Of a stretch of DNA of 34,201 nt, positions 16,323 through 23,019 are shown in pieces; position 1 is the first letter of the stretch, and every line of letters begins with the position of its first letter. Made by a program: the position numbers and the translations under genes. This DNA comes from Rothia santali (GTDB taxonomy: Bacteria; Actinomycetota; Actinomycetes; Actinomycetales; Micrococcaceae). Below the pieces are notes generated by a model. It saw nothing but the letters and a program-made list of their open reading frames with translations, searched no databases and was not told the DNA's origin. The stretch covers positions 1 through 34,201 of the forward strand of contig NZ_JANAFB010000032.1 of NCBI RefSeq assembly GCF_024199905.1, in the 5' to 3' direction.

Positions 16323-16460
16323 GCGCGGGCCCGGGTGTGGACGACGCCGCCGCCGGCCCCGTTCCGGGACGGTGCCGGCCGGGTCCGCACCGCGGACGGC
16401 ACCGTCGATCCCGGACGCGGGCGGTCAATCACCAGCGGACCGGCCACGGGCGGGACCGGC

Positions 16461-17897
16461 TCAGGACGTGCTGAGGTCCGCGACGGCGGTGTCGAGGGCG
16501 TCGCGGGCCGCTCCGGCGTCGTCGAGGTCGTTGACCAGGAGCGAGAACGCCAGGAGCCGGCCCTGGCTCGTGGTCGTGATGCCCGTCAGGCCGGTGACCT
16601 CCAGCAGGGTGCCCGTCTTGGCGCGCGCGTAGCCGGCGGCCGGCTGCTCCGCCGGGTCGTCGAAGCGGTCGGCGAGCGTGCCGCTGCCCGCGGCCACCGG
16701 GAGCGTGCCCGGCAGGTCTGCGACCGGCCCGTCGCCCCGGGCCGCGGCGGCCATCGCGGAGGCGAGGGTCGCGGTGGTGACGCGGTTGCCGGGGGCCAGC
16801 CCGCACAGGTCCTCCAGGACGAGACCGTCCACGCCCACTCCGACCTCCGCGAGGGCCCGCCGGATCGCGGCCTCGCCGCCCTCGAGGGAGCCCTCCTCCC
16901 CCGCGGCGATCGCCGCGTTGCGGCCCAGGACCTCGGCCAGCACGTTGTCGGAGTTCTCCATCATGTAGGTGGCCTGCTCCAGGACGGTCGCCGAGCTGAC
17001 GCCGCCCAGCCGCGCCCCGTCCGCGTCGCCCGCGGGCAGCTGCCGCGGGTCGGGCGCGGCGGAGAAGGACAGGCCGGAGTCCCCCGCGGCCGCGTTCAGG
17101 GCCGTGACGTAGGCGTTCAGGGCGTCGAGGCCGGCGTCGGCGGGGCGCCCCGAGACGTCCTCGGGGAACTGCGGCCGCGCGGTGTGGTGGTCCCACAGGG
17201 CGATCGGGTGGACGCCGGTGGCGTACCCCAGGGCGAGATCCTCCGGGGACCAGGCGGGGTTGAGGGCGGGACCGGAGAAGCGGCTCGCGTCCAGCCGGAC
17301 CTGCTGCGGCCCCTCGACGCCCCGGCGCTCGAGGGAGCCCACGGTCTGCTCGGCGAGGTCGCCCAGGCCGGCGCGGCCCATGACGTCGGCGGGGTCGGAG
17401 GCGCCGTCGGAGAGCATGGTGTCCCCGCCCGCCACGAGCGTGACGGACCCGGGTGCGGCGCCCAGCCGGCTCTCGGTCCGGTAGCGGTCCTCCGGGTGGG
17501 AGTGGCTCAGCAGCGAGAGGGCCGTGAGGACCTTGAGGTTGGAGGCGGGGGCGAGGGGCTCGGCGTCGTCCCGGGAGTACAGGGGCTGGCCGGTCTCGAC
17601 GTCGAGAACCTGGGCGCCGACCGCGGATCCCCCGGCGCCGGCGAGCACCTCGTCCACGCGGCGGCCCAGCTCGGCCGCGTCGGGGAGCGCGGCGTCGGAG
17701 GGCAAAGCTCCCACGGGACCCTCGGCGGGCTCGCCCGACGTCGCGGCCCCGGCCCCGTCCGCGGTGTCGAAGAAGATCTCCGCGCGGTGGGAGCTCACGG
17801 TTGGCACCAGCCACGCCACGACCCCCAGGCACGCGACCGCCAGAACGGCCACGACCGCCCACCAGATCCGGTTCCGGGTCTTCTCTGTCCGAGGCAT
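16461..17897 (-). CDS. dacB: D-alanyl-D-alanine carboxypeptidase/endopeptidase (PBP4, peptidase S13)
   Basis: This penicillin-binding protein trims peptidoglycan peptides outside the membrane. From ATG 17897, preceded by GGGGAGGGAG, it is 478 residues. I prefer this to an in-frame ATG at 17969 because of the ribosome-binding site and because the N-terminus MPRTEKTRNR leads straight into a membrane anchor (about 11-31). The three active-site motifs are present: Ser119-x-x-Lys122 in PASNLKVLTA, SDN (316-318) and KTG (427-429). LEDLCGLAPGNRVT is a further S13 landmark. It diverges from ppa, as is common in actinobacteria, where dacB is usually followed by the metalloprotease-tilS genes; here about 6.6 kb intervenes. 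Confidence 0.93.
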   Translation of the reverse strand: MPRTEKTRNRIWWAVVAVLAVACLGVVAWLVPTVSSHRAEIFFDTADGAGAATSGEPAEGPVGALPSDAALPDAAELGRRVDEVLAGAGGSAVGAQVLDVETGQPLYSRDDAEPLAPASNLKVLTALSLLSHSHPEDRYRTESRLGAAPGSVTLVAGGDTMLSDGASDPADVMGRAGLGDLAEQTVGSLERRGVEGPQQVRLDASRFSGPALNPAWSPEDLALGYATGVHPIALWDHHTARPQFPEDVSGRPADAGLDALNAYVTALNAAAGDSGLSFSAAPDPRQLPAGDADGARLGGVSSATVLEQATYMMENSDNVLAEVLGRNAAIAAGEEGSLEGGEAAIRRALAEVGVGVDGLVLEDLCGLAPGNRVTTATLASAMAAAARGDGPVADLPGTLPVAAGSGTLADRFDDPAEQPAAGYARAKTGTLLEVTGLTGITTTSQGRLLAFSLLVNDLDDAGAARDALDTAVADLSTS

Positions 17898-17977
17898 CGT
17901 CGCTCCCTCCCCGCCCGCCGCCGCGCGCGGGGACGCTTCCGACACCAGAATCTCATGTCTGCGCGCCAAGATGCGGT

Positions 17978-18008
17978 TTTACCGATTCGCCGGGCCGGAC
18001 GATAGATT
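17978..18008 (+). promoter_or_regulatory. Weak candidate promoter of ppa
   Basis: TTTACC (17978-17983) and TAGATT (18003-18008) lie 19 bases apart upstream of ppa. Each matches four of six consensus positions and the spacing is long, so this is tentative. A transcript from here would have a leader of about 70 bases containing the hairpin at 18041-18058. Confidence 0.3.
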
Positions 18009-18040
18009 GAGGCTGGAAGGCGCGCCCCGGGCGGGCGCGC

Positions 18041-18058
18041 GCGAGGCGGGAGCCTCGC
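18041..18058 (+). other. Hairpin in the ppa leader
   Basis: GCGAGGC (18041-18047) and GCCTCGC (18052-18058) form a perfect 7-bp stem with a GGGA tetraloop, 28 bases before the ppa start and just upstream of its AGAGAGGA ribosome-binding site. It may stabilise the mRNA or affect translation; function is not shown. Confidence 0.5.
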
Positions 18059-18086
18059 ACCCCCCGATTCCACAGAGAGGAATTCA

Positions 18087-18602
18087 ATGGAACGCGACGT
18101 CACGATCGAGATCCCGAAGGGCTCGAGGGTCAAGTACGAGATCGACCACGAGACCGGCCGGCTGCGCCTGGACCGGGTCCTCTTCACCTCGATGCAGTAC
18201 CCCACCCACTACGGCTACTTCGAGGACACCCTGGGCGAGGACGGCGACCCGCTCGACGCCATGGTCATCATGGACTACGACGTCATCCCCGGCGTCATCA
18301 TCGAGGCCCGCCCCATCGGCGTGTTCCAGATGACCGACGAGGCCGGCGGCGACGCCAAGGTCCTGTGCGTCTCCACCGACAAGCGCTTCGACGCGATCAA
18401 GTCCCTGGACGACGTCGAGGACTACAAGAAGGATGAGATCCAGCACTTCTTCGAGCGCTACAAGGACCTGGAGCCCGGCAAGTGGGTCAAGGGCGAGGGC
18501 TGGGGCTCCAAGGAGGACGCCGAGCGCATGATCTCCGAGGCGGTGGACCGCTTCGCCGAGTCGCACTACGACAGCGCGGCCGAGGCCGAGCAGGACGACT
18601 AG
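18087..18602 (+). CDS. ppa: Inorganic pyrophosphatase (family I)
   Basis: Ppa hydrolyses pyrophosphate to phosphate in the cytoplasm, pulling biosynthetic reactions forward. The 171-residue protein has the family signature DGDPLDAMV (52-60) with its metal-binding Asp residues, MERDVTIEIPKGSRVKYEID at the N-terminus, YPTHYGYFEDT, and DIKSL-equivalent AIKSLDDVEDYKKDEIQHFF. Length is typical of the hexameric actinobacterial type. The start is supported by AGAGAGGA seven bases upstream. It is divergent from dacB and followed by a strong hairpin. Confidence 0.96.
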   Translation: MERDVTIEIPKGSRVKYEIDHETGRLRLDRVLFTSMQYPTHYGYFEDTLGEDGDPLDAMVIMDYDVIPGVIIEARPIGVFQMTDEAGGDAKVLCVSTDKRFDAIKSLDDVEDYKKDEIQHFFERYKDLEPGKWVKGEGWGSKEDAERMISEAVDRFAESHYDSAAEAEQDD

Positions 18603-18621
18603 TCGCCCCGCTCGCCGCGCC

Positions 18622-18666
18622 GCGGCCCGGGCCCCCCTCGCGCAGGCGAGGGGAGCGCCGGGCCGC
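18622..18666 (+). terminator. Two-part hairpin after ppa
   Basis: GCGGCCCGG (18622-18630) pairs with CCGGGCCGC (18658-18666), enclosing a second perfect stem CCCCTCGC/GCGAGGGG (18634-18641 / 18646-18653) with a GCAG loop. It begins 20 bases after the ppa stop. The absence of a T-run is usual for this GC content. Confidence 0.75.
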
Positions 18667-18752
18667 AGCCGTCAAGGGGCTCGGCCGCGCGGTCGTTCCG
18701 CGTCGAGCTGAATCCCGTGTCGGGGCACCGTATGCCTGACCCCCTGGCGACT

Positions 18753-18760
18753 GATAGGCT
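18753..18760 (+). promoter_or_regulatory. Candidate extended -10 element upstream of cspA
   Basis: TAGGCT (18755-18760) is directly preceded by TG plus one base, an extended -10 arrangement that fits actinobacterial promoters. No clear -35 is present at 16-18 bases. A start near 18767 would give cspA a leader of about 210 bases. Confidence 0.35.
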
Positions 18761-18976
18761 CATGGAAGCGACGAAAAGAGGGAATGACGAGATTCTCACG
18801 GTCTCCCTCGACATCTGGGGGCGCACCGGCGAATCCGCCCGTTGCCTGTTCTCTGCTCTGCCTCCGTTTCACGCGGTAGCCGCTCAGACTTTTCACTCGT
18901 GGGTGCCGGGACATTCCGGCGCACGTACCGGCCGCCTCCGTGCGGCCTCAGCATGAATCAAAGGAAACACATCATT
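18761..18976 (+). other. Long upstream leader region of cspA
   Basis: No coding gene is supported between ppa and cspA (about 370 bases). The stretch is visibly less GC-rich than its surroundings and contains T-rich tracts, such as around 18841-18900. GGCCGC/GCGGCC (18930-18935 / 18942-18947) forms a small hairpin just before the AAAGGA ribosome-binding site. Cold-shock genes commonly have long structured leaders that change fold with temperature; this is consistent but not proven. Confidence 0.45.
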
Positions 18977-19180
18977 ATGGCCACTGGCACCGTGAAATGG
19001 TTCGACGCGGAAAAGGGCTTCGGCTTCATCGCAACCGATGACGGATCCGACGACGTCTTCGTCCACTTCAGCGCCATCGAAGGCAACGGCTACCGTGAAC
19101 TCGCCGAGGGGCAGAAGGTCGAGTTCGAATCCGAGAGCAGCCCCAAGGGCATGCAGGCCAAGAGCGTCCGCGCCCTGTAA
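18977..19180 (+). CDS. cspA: Cold-shock protein, CspA family
   Basis: The 67-residue single cold-shock domain protein binds single-stranded RNA and DNA and acts as an RNA chaperone. [18 protein letters not shown] contains RNP1 (KGFGFI), and DVFVHFSAI contains RNP2 (VFVHF). GQKVEFE and the C-terminal QAKSVRAL are also typical. The start ATG at 18977 is preceded by AAAGGA about 11 bases upstream; longer in-frame starts would add residues foreign to the family. A strong intrinsic terminator follows 20 bases after the stop. It is a single-gene unit. Confidence 0.96.
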   Translation: MATGTVKWFDAEKGFGFIATDDGSDDVFVHFSAIEGNGYRELAEGQKVEFESESSPKGMQAKSVRAL

Positions 19181-19199
19181 GGCTCCCGTCAGCCTGTAG

Positions 19200-19256
19200 A
19201 ACGGCCGGGCCGCCCGCGTCCTCCTCCGGAGGATGCGGTGCGGACCCGGCCGTTTT
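19200..19256 (+). terminator. Intrinsic terminator of cspA
   Basis: AACGGCCGGG (19200-19209) pairs perfectly with CCCGGCCGTT (19245-19254), ending in TTTTGT. An inner TCCTCC/GGAGGA stem strengthens it. This is the clearest Rho-independent terminator in the window. It sits between cspA and the convergent macrodomain gene and may serve both. Confidence 0.9.
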
Positions 19257-19270
19257 GTGCGTTCGGGGGG

Positions 19271-19804
19271 TCAGTTCTCCACCGCGGCGCGGAAGCACCG
19301 CTCGGCTTCCGCGCCGAAGGGCACGAAGATCACCGTCTCGAGGGCCTCGCCCAGCTGCCGGCCCTGCTCCCGCACGGTCTCGACGGCGATGCGCGCGGCG
19401 TCGTCCATGGGCCAGCCGTAGATCCCCGCCGAGACGGCCGGGAAGGCCACGGTGCGGGCCCCGACCTCGGCGGCGACGCGCAGCGACTCGCGGTAGCACG
19501 AGGCGAGGACCGGGGCCTTCTCCGCGTACTTCTCCGGGGTCTTGGCGTAGGTGGGGCCCACGGTGTGGATGACCCACCGCGCCGGCAGCTCCCCGGCGGT
19601 GGTGGCCACCGCCCGACCGGCCGGGAGCCCGTCCGGGAGGTCCTCCTCGCGGATGCGGCGGCACTCGGCCAGGATCTCGGGGCCGCCCGCCCGGTGGATG
19701 GCGCCGTCCACGCCCCCGCCCCCGAGCAGGGAGGAGTTGGCGGCGTTGACGATCGCGTCGGCGCGGGTCTGGGTGATGTCTCCGGGCTGGATCAGGATCT
19801 CCAT
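19271..19804 (-). CDS. Macrodomain protein, O-acetyl-ADP-ribose deacetylase (MacroD/YmdB-like)
   Basis: The 177-residue single-domain protein binds ADP-ribose derivatives. Landmarks are GDITQTRADAIVNAANSSLL (8-27), the GGGGVDGAIHRAGG glycine loop (28-41), WVIHTVGP, and the second phosphate loop FPAVSAGIYGWP. The NAANSSL..GGGGVDGAIHRAGG combination is the MacroD-type signature, found in hydrolases that remove ADP-ribose from proteins or deacetylate O-acetyl-ADP-ribose. No sirtuin or ADP-ribosyltransferase is nearby, so the substrate is not given by context. It is convergent with cspA, sharing the terminator region. Confidence 0.92.
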   Translation of the reverse strand: MEILIQPGDITQTRADAIVNAANSSLLGGGGVDGAIHRAGGPEILAECRRIREEDLPDGLPAGRAVATTAGELPARWVIHTVGPTYAKTPEKYAEKAPVLASCYRESLRVAAEVGARTVAFPAVSAGIYGWPMDDAARIAVETVREQGRQLGEALETVIFVPFGAEAERCFRAAVEN

Positions 19805-19862
19805 GCCACCAGCCTAGGGCCGGGGACGCGGCGGCGACACCCGGTCTCTGTGCGGCGGCGGG

Positions 19863-19899
19863 CCGTCGGCGCGCGCCGCGGCGGGCGGGCGCGCGACGG
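19863..19899. terminator. GC-rich hairpin between the acyl-CoA synthetase and macrodomain genes
   Basis: CCGTCG (19863-19868) pairs with CGACGG (19894-19899), and much of the CG-rich interior can pair with one bulge. It lies 83-119 bases past the acyl-CoA synthetase stop. The 177-base gap 19805-19981 is almost entirely G/C with many GGC/GCG repeats and no other recognised signal. Confidence 0.4.
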
Positions 19900-19981
19900 C
19901 GGGTGGGCCGCCCGTGGCACGGCGTCGGGCGGCGGGCGTGACACGCGGCGTCGGCACCGGCGTCGGCCCCGGGCGGGCCGC

Positions 19982-21580
19982 CTACCCCCGTCGACGCCGG
20001 CGCAGCGCCGAGCGCTGGACCTTGCCGTTGGCGGTCGTGGGGATCTCGTCCACGAAGCTGACGCGGCGCGGGAAGGCGTGCGAGCCGTAGTTCCCCTTGA
20101 CCCAGCGCTGCAGCTCCTCGGCCTTCTCCCGGCCCGGCTCGTGGTCCTCCTCGAGCACCACGTAGGCGTGGACGATCTCGCCCCGGTCGCGGTCCTCGTC
20201 CCCGACCACCGCGGCCCGGCGCACCGCCGGGTGGCTCATCAGCGAGTTCTCGATCTCCACGGGGCTGAGCCGGTAGCCCGAGGTCAGGATGGCGTCCTCG
20301 CCGCGAGCGGCGAATCGGAGGGCCCCGCCGCCCCCGCGGATGGCGAGGTCGGTGGTCAGGTAGTACGCGCCGTCGGCGGTGAACCGGTCGTGATCCGGGT
20401 CCCGCTCCTCCCCGTACCCCGCGAAGGTCATGAACGGGCTCGCGGCGATGTCGATGGCCAGGCGGCCGATCTCCCCCTCGGGCGCGACGTCGTCCTCGTC
20501 CATGCGCAGCACCGTGATCGACCAGCCGGGCAGGGGCCGCCCCATCACGCCCTGCTCGAGCGGGATGCCGAGCTCGGGGTCGTGGGGGAAGCCCACGCAC
20601 AGGCCGGTCTCGGTCTGCCCGTAGTTCTCGTGCACCGGGGTCCCCAGGTCCTCGGCCCATTCGAACAGCCCGGGCGTCACGGCCTCCCCGGCGCTGGACA
20701 TCCGGTCCAGGTGGCGCACCATGCGCTTGTCCGGGGAGTTGCGCATGGCCCGCAGGGTCGTCGGGGCGGCCAGGAAGTCGGTGACCCTGAGGTCGGAGAG
20801 CACGTCCCAGGAGGACCCGGCGTCGAACCGGCCCCCGGTGAGGATGCTCGAGCGCCCCGCCAGCATCGGCGCCAGCAGGGCCGTGTACAGCCCGAGGGAC
20901 CAGCCCGGGTCCACCGCCGACCAGTAGACGCTCCCGGAGCGAAGCGCCAGGCCGTGCTCCAGGAAGCTCTGCCAGCCGGCCGCGTGCCGCTTGGTGTGCA
21001 CCACCGACTTCGGCTCGCCCGTGGTCCCCGAGGTGAAGAGGTGCACCAGCGGCACGTCCGGGCCCGTGGGCGCCGCCCCCTCCCACGGCTCGAGGCGCTC
21101 CGCCTCGACCTCGAGCGCGGGCGCCTCGCCGGCGCCCTCCGAGCCGCTGAGCACGACCGCCCACTCCCCCTCCGGGACGTGCCCGGCGAGCTCGGGGTCG
21201 GCGATCACGACCTTCGCGCCGGAGCGGCGCAGGCGCTCCCCGACCGACTCCGAGGCCAGGGCGGTGAAGACCGGGGCGTAGACGGCGCCCAGCCGCCAGG
21301 CGGCCAGGACGACGACGGGCAGGTCGAAGGAGCGCCGCATGAGCGTGGCGACCCGGTCCCCCTCGCCGACGCCGAGCTCCGCGAGGTAGCTGGCGACGCG
21401 CCGCGAGCGCTCCGCCAGCTCCCCGAAGCTGTGCTCGGCCGCCCGGCGGCCGGGCCAGGAGACGAGGAAGGCGGTCAGCGCGGGGTCGTGGCGGTCGCAG
21501 AAGTGATCCGGAGCCGAGCGGCCCGGGTCCGCGACGTCCTCAATGATCTCCTGGACCCTGCGATCGGTCTGGGCGCTCAC
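19982..21580 (-). CDS. AMP-forming acyl-CoA synthetase (acetyl/medium-chain type)
   Basis: This ANL-superfamily enzyme activates a carboxylic acid with ATP and then loads CoA. The 532-residue protein starts at GTG 21580. It has the AMP-binding P-loop LFTSGTTGEPKSV, NYGQTETG (A5), YYLTTDLAIRGGGG (A7, with Thr-Thr-Asp where Thr-Gly-Asp is usual), ARGEDAILTSGYRLSPVEIE (A8) and PTTANGKVQRSALR with the catalytic Lys (A10). The spacing and GYRLSPVEIE element suggest acetyl- or medium-chain acyl-CoA synthetases rather than long-chain enzymes; the substrate cannot be read from sequence. It is separated from the upstream dehydrogenase gene by 95 bases and may be co-transcribed with it. Confidence 0.88.
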   Translation of the reverse strand: MSAQTDRRVQEIIEDVADPGRSAPDHFCDRHDPALTAFLVSWPGRRAAEHSFGELAERSRRVASYLAELGVGEGDRVATLMRRSFDLPVVVLAAWRLGAVYAPVFTALASESVGERLRRSGAKVVIADPELAGHVPEGEWAVVLSGSEGAGEAPALEVEAERLEPWEGAAPTGPDVPLVHLFTSGTTGEPKSVVHTKRHAAGWQSFLEHGLALRSGSVYWSAVDPGWSLGLYTALLAPMLAGRSSILTGGRFDAGSSWDVLSDLRVTDFLAAPTTLRAMRNSPDKRMVRHLDRMSSAGEAVTPGLFEWAEDLGTPVHENYGQTETGLCVGFPHDPELGIPLEQGVMGRPLPGWSITVLRMDEDDVAPEGEIGRLAIDIAASPFMTFAGYGEERDPDHDRFTADGAYYLTTDLAIRGGGGALRFAARGEDAILTSGYRLSPVEIENSLMSHPAVRRAAVVGDEDRDRGEIVHAYVVLEEDHEPGREKAEELQRWVKGNYGSHAFPRRVSFVDEIPTTANGKVQRSALRRRRRG

Positions 21581-21675
21581 GGTGTCCCCCGTTCCTCGTC
21601 GATGCCGGCGGCTATATGACGGACCGTATACTCACTCCCCCGGCCGGGCAAGGGACAGGCCGGGGGGACCGCAGG

Positions 21676-22749
21676 TTACTCCCCGAGGCCCCGGCCCGAC
21701 GGCGAGACCAGGATCTTCACGGCCGTCTCGTTGCGGTGGATGAGGGTCTCGAAGCCCTCGTCGACGAGGCCCTCCAGACCGATCCTTCCGGTGATGAACG
21801 GCTTCAGGTCCACCTTCCCCTCCTCGACGAGCCTGATGGTGGCGGGGTGGTCGTGGGAGTAGCCGATCGTGCCCCGCAGATCGATCTCCTTCATGACCAG
21901 CTTGTGGAGGGCGACCTTGGGCTCGTGGCCCCAGATCGAGACGTTGACGATCACGCCGGCCGGGCGCACGGCATCGAGCAGCATGTCCAGCACGACGTCG
22001 ACCGAGCTGCACTCGAAGCCGACGTCCGCGCCGCGCCCGCCGGTCAGCTCGCGGACCTTCTCCACGACGTCGACCTCCCGCGGGCTGATCGCGTGGTCGG
22101 CGACGCCGGTCTCCAGGGCCTTCCGCCGCCGCAGCTCGGAGATCTCGCTGACGATCACGGTCAGGCCCTCGGCCTTCAGGACGGCGGCCGTCAGGATGCC
22201 GATGGGCCCGGCGCCGCCGATGATCGCGACGTCGCCCGCCGTGGCGCCGGAGCGCACGAACGCGTGGTGGGCCACCGAGAGCGGCTCGATCAGGGCGGCC
22301 TCGTCCAGCGCGACCGAGTCCGCGATCGGGTGCACCCAGTGGCGCTTGACGGCGATCTTCTCTCCCAGGCCGCCGCCCCCGCCGCCGAGGCCGATGAAGT
22401 TCATGTCCGGGCTGAGCTGGTAGTTCTCGTCGCCCTCGTTCTCCTCGCGGATGATGTACGGCTCGACCACGACCTTCTGGCCGACCTCGAGGTCCTCCAC
22501 GCCCTCGCCCAGCGCCGCCACGGTCCCGCTCATCTCGTGGCCGAGGGTGACGGGGGCGGACTCGCCGGAGATCGGGTGGGGGTGCCCGGCCTCCGGGACG
22601 AAGATGGGACCGTCCAGGTATTCGTGCAGGTCGGTGCCGCAGATGCCGCACCAGGCGACGTCGATGAGGACCTCGCCGGGTCCTGCCTCCGGCGCCTCGA
22701 TCTCCTCGATGCGGATGTCGTGGTTGGCGTGGTAGCGGGCTGCGCGCAT
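21676..22749 (-). CDS. Zinc-dependent alcohol dehydrogenase, (R,R)-butanediol dehydrogenase-like
   Basis: The 357-residue medium-chain dehydrogenase/reductase probably oxidises 2,3-butanediol/acetoin or a similar secondary alcohol with NAD. Catalytic-zinc elements are WCGICGTDLHEY (Cys37) and LGHEMSG (His71-Glu72). The Rossmann loop is GGAGPIGILTA. FIGLGGGGGGL and KRHWVHPI resemble butanediol dehydrogenases. The lobe normally carrying four structural-zinc cysteines (about 95-115, VEPYIIREENEGDENYQL) has no cysteine at all, so the structural zinc is absent. The ATG at 22749 is preceded by AAGGAG. A 12-base direct repeat GCGGGTGCTGGT (22774-22785, 22786-22797) lies just upstream. Confidence 0.85.
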   Translation of the reverse strand: MRAARYHANHDIRIEEIEAPEAGPGEVLIDVAWCGICGTDLHEYLDGPIFVPEAGHPHPISGESAPVTLGHEMSGTVAALGEGVEDLEVGQKVVVEPYIIREENEGDENYQLSPDMNFIGLGGGGGGLGEKIAVKRHWVHPIADSVALDEAALIEPLSVAHHAFVRSGATAGDVAIIGGAGPIGILTAAVLKAEGLTVIVSEISELRRRKALETGVADHAISPREVDVVEKVRELTGGRGADVGFECSSVDVVLDMLLDAVRPAGVIVNVSIWGHEPKVALHKLVMKEIDLRGTIGYSHDHPATIRLVEEGKVDLKPFITGRIGLEGLVDEGFETLIHRNETAVKILVSPSGRGLGE

Positions 22750-22773
22750 GGGGCTCGACTCCTTCGCGTGGGC

Positions 22774-22797
22774 GCGGGTGCTGGTGCGGGTGCTGGT
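22774..22797. repeat. Tandem duplicate of a 12-base unit upstream of the dehydrogenase gene
   Basis: GCGGGTGCTGGT occurs twice without a gap, 25-48 bases upstream of the dehydrogenase start, in the leader or promoter of that gene. Confidence 0.8.
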
Positions 22798-22867
22798 GAT
22801 TCACACCATAGCAAGCGGGTGCGTGGGGGTGACGAGCGTGGTGGATCGTCGGCCCGCCCCTCCTGCC

Positions 22868-22960
22868 GGTCCGACCCCCGGCACCGATCCGGCCCTTTGG
22901 TGCTGATCCGGCCCTCCGGCACCGATCCGACCCTCTGGCGCCGGTCCGACCCGCCGGGCC
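22868..22960. repeat. Five degenerate 18-19-bp tandem repeats between divergent genes
   Basis: Units start at 22868, 22886, 22905, 22924 and 22943. The consensus is G(A/G)TCCG(A/G)CCCTCYGGCRCC; the three middle units are 19 bases and begin GATCCG, while the outer two are 18 bases and begin GGTCCG. The array occupies much of the 270-base space between the dehydrogenase (leftward) and the nitronate-monooxygenase-like gene (rightward). It could be a set of regulator sites or a minisatellite. Confidence 0.8.
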
Positions 22961-23019
22961 GCGCGGCGCGCCCTAGGCTGGGAGGACGACCGCCCATCTG
23001 CCCCCCCCCGGAGGAACCC

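Noticed and set aside
16203-16460. A coding gene in the gap between dacB and the DUF2945 operon
   Set aside because: Short frames exist but show no family motifs, ribosome-binding site or codon pattern; the region is dominated by a hairpin and G/C-rich sequence.
21616-23019. N-terminal extension of the nitronate-monooxygenase-like gene
   Set aside because: The upstream frame runs antisense through the dehydrogenase gene. The start at 23020 has a GGAGGA site and begins with the family core.
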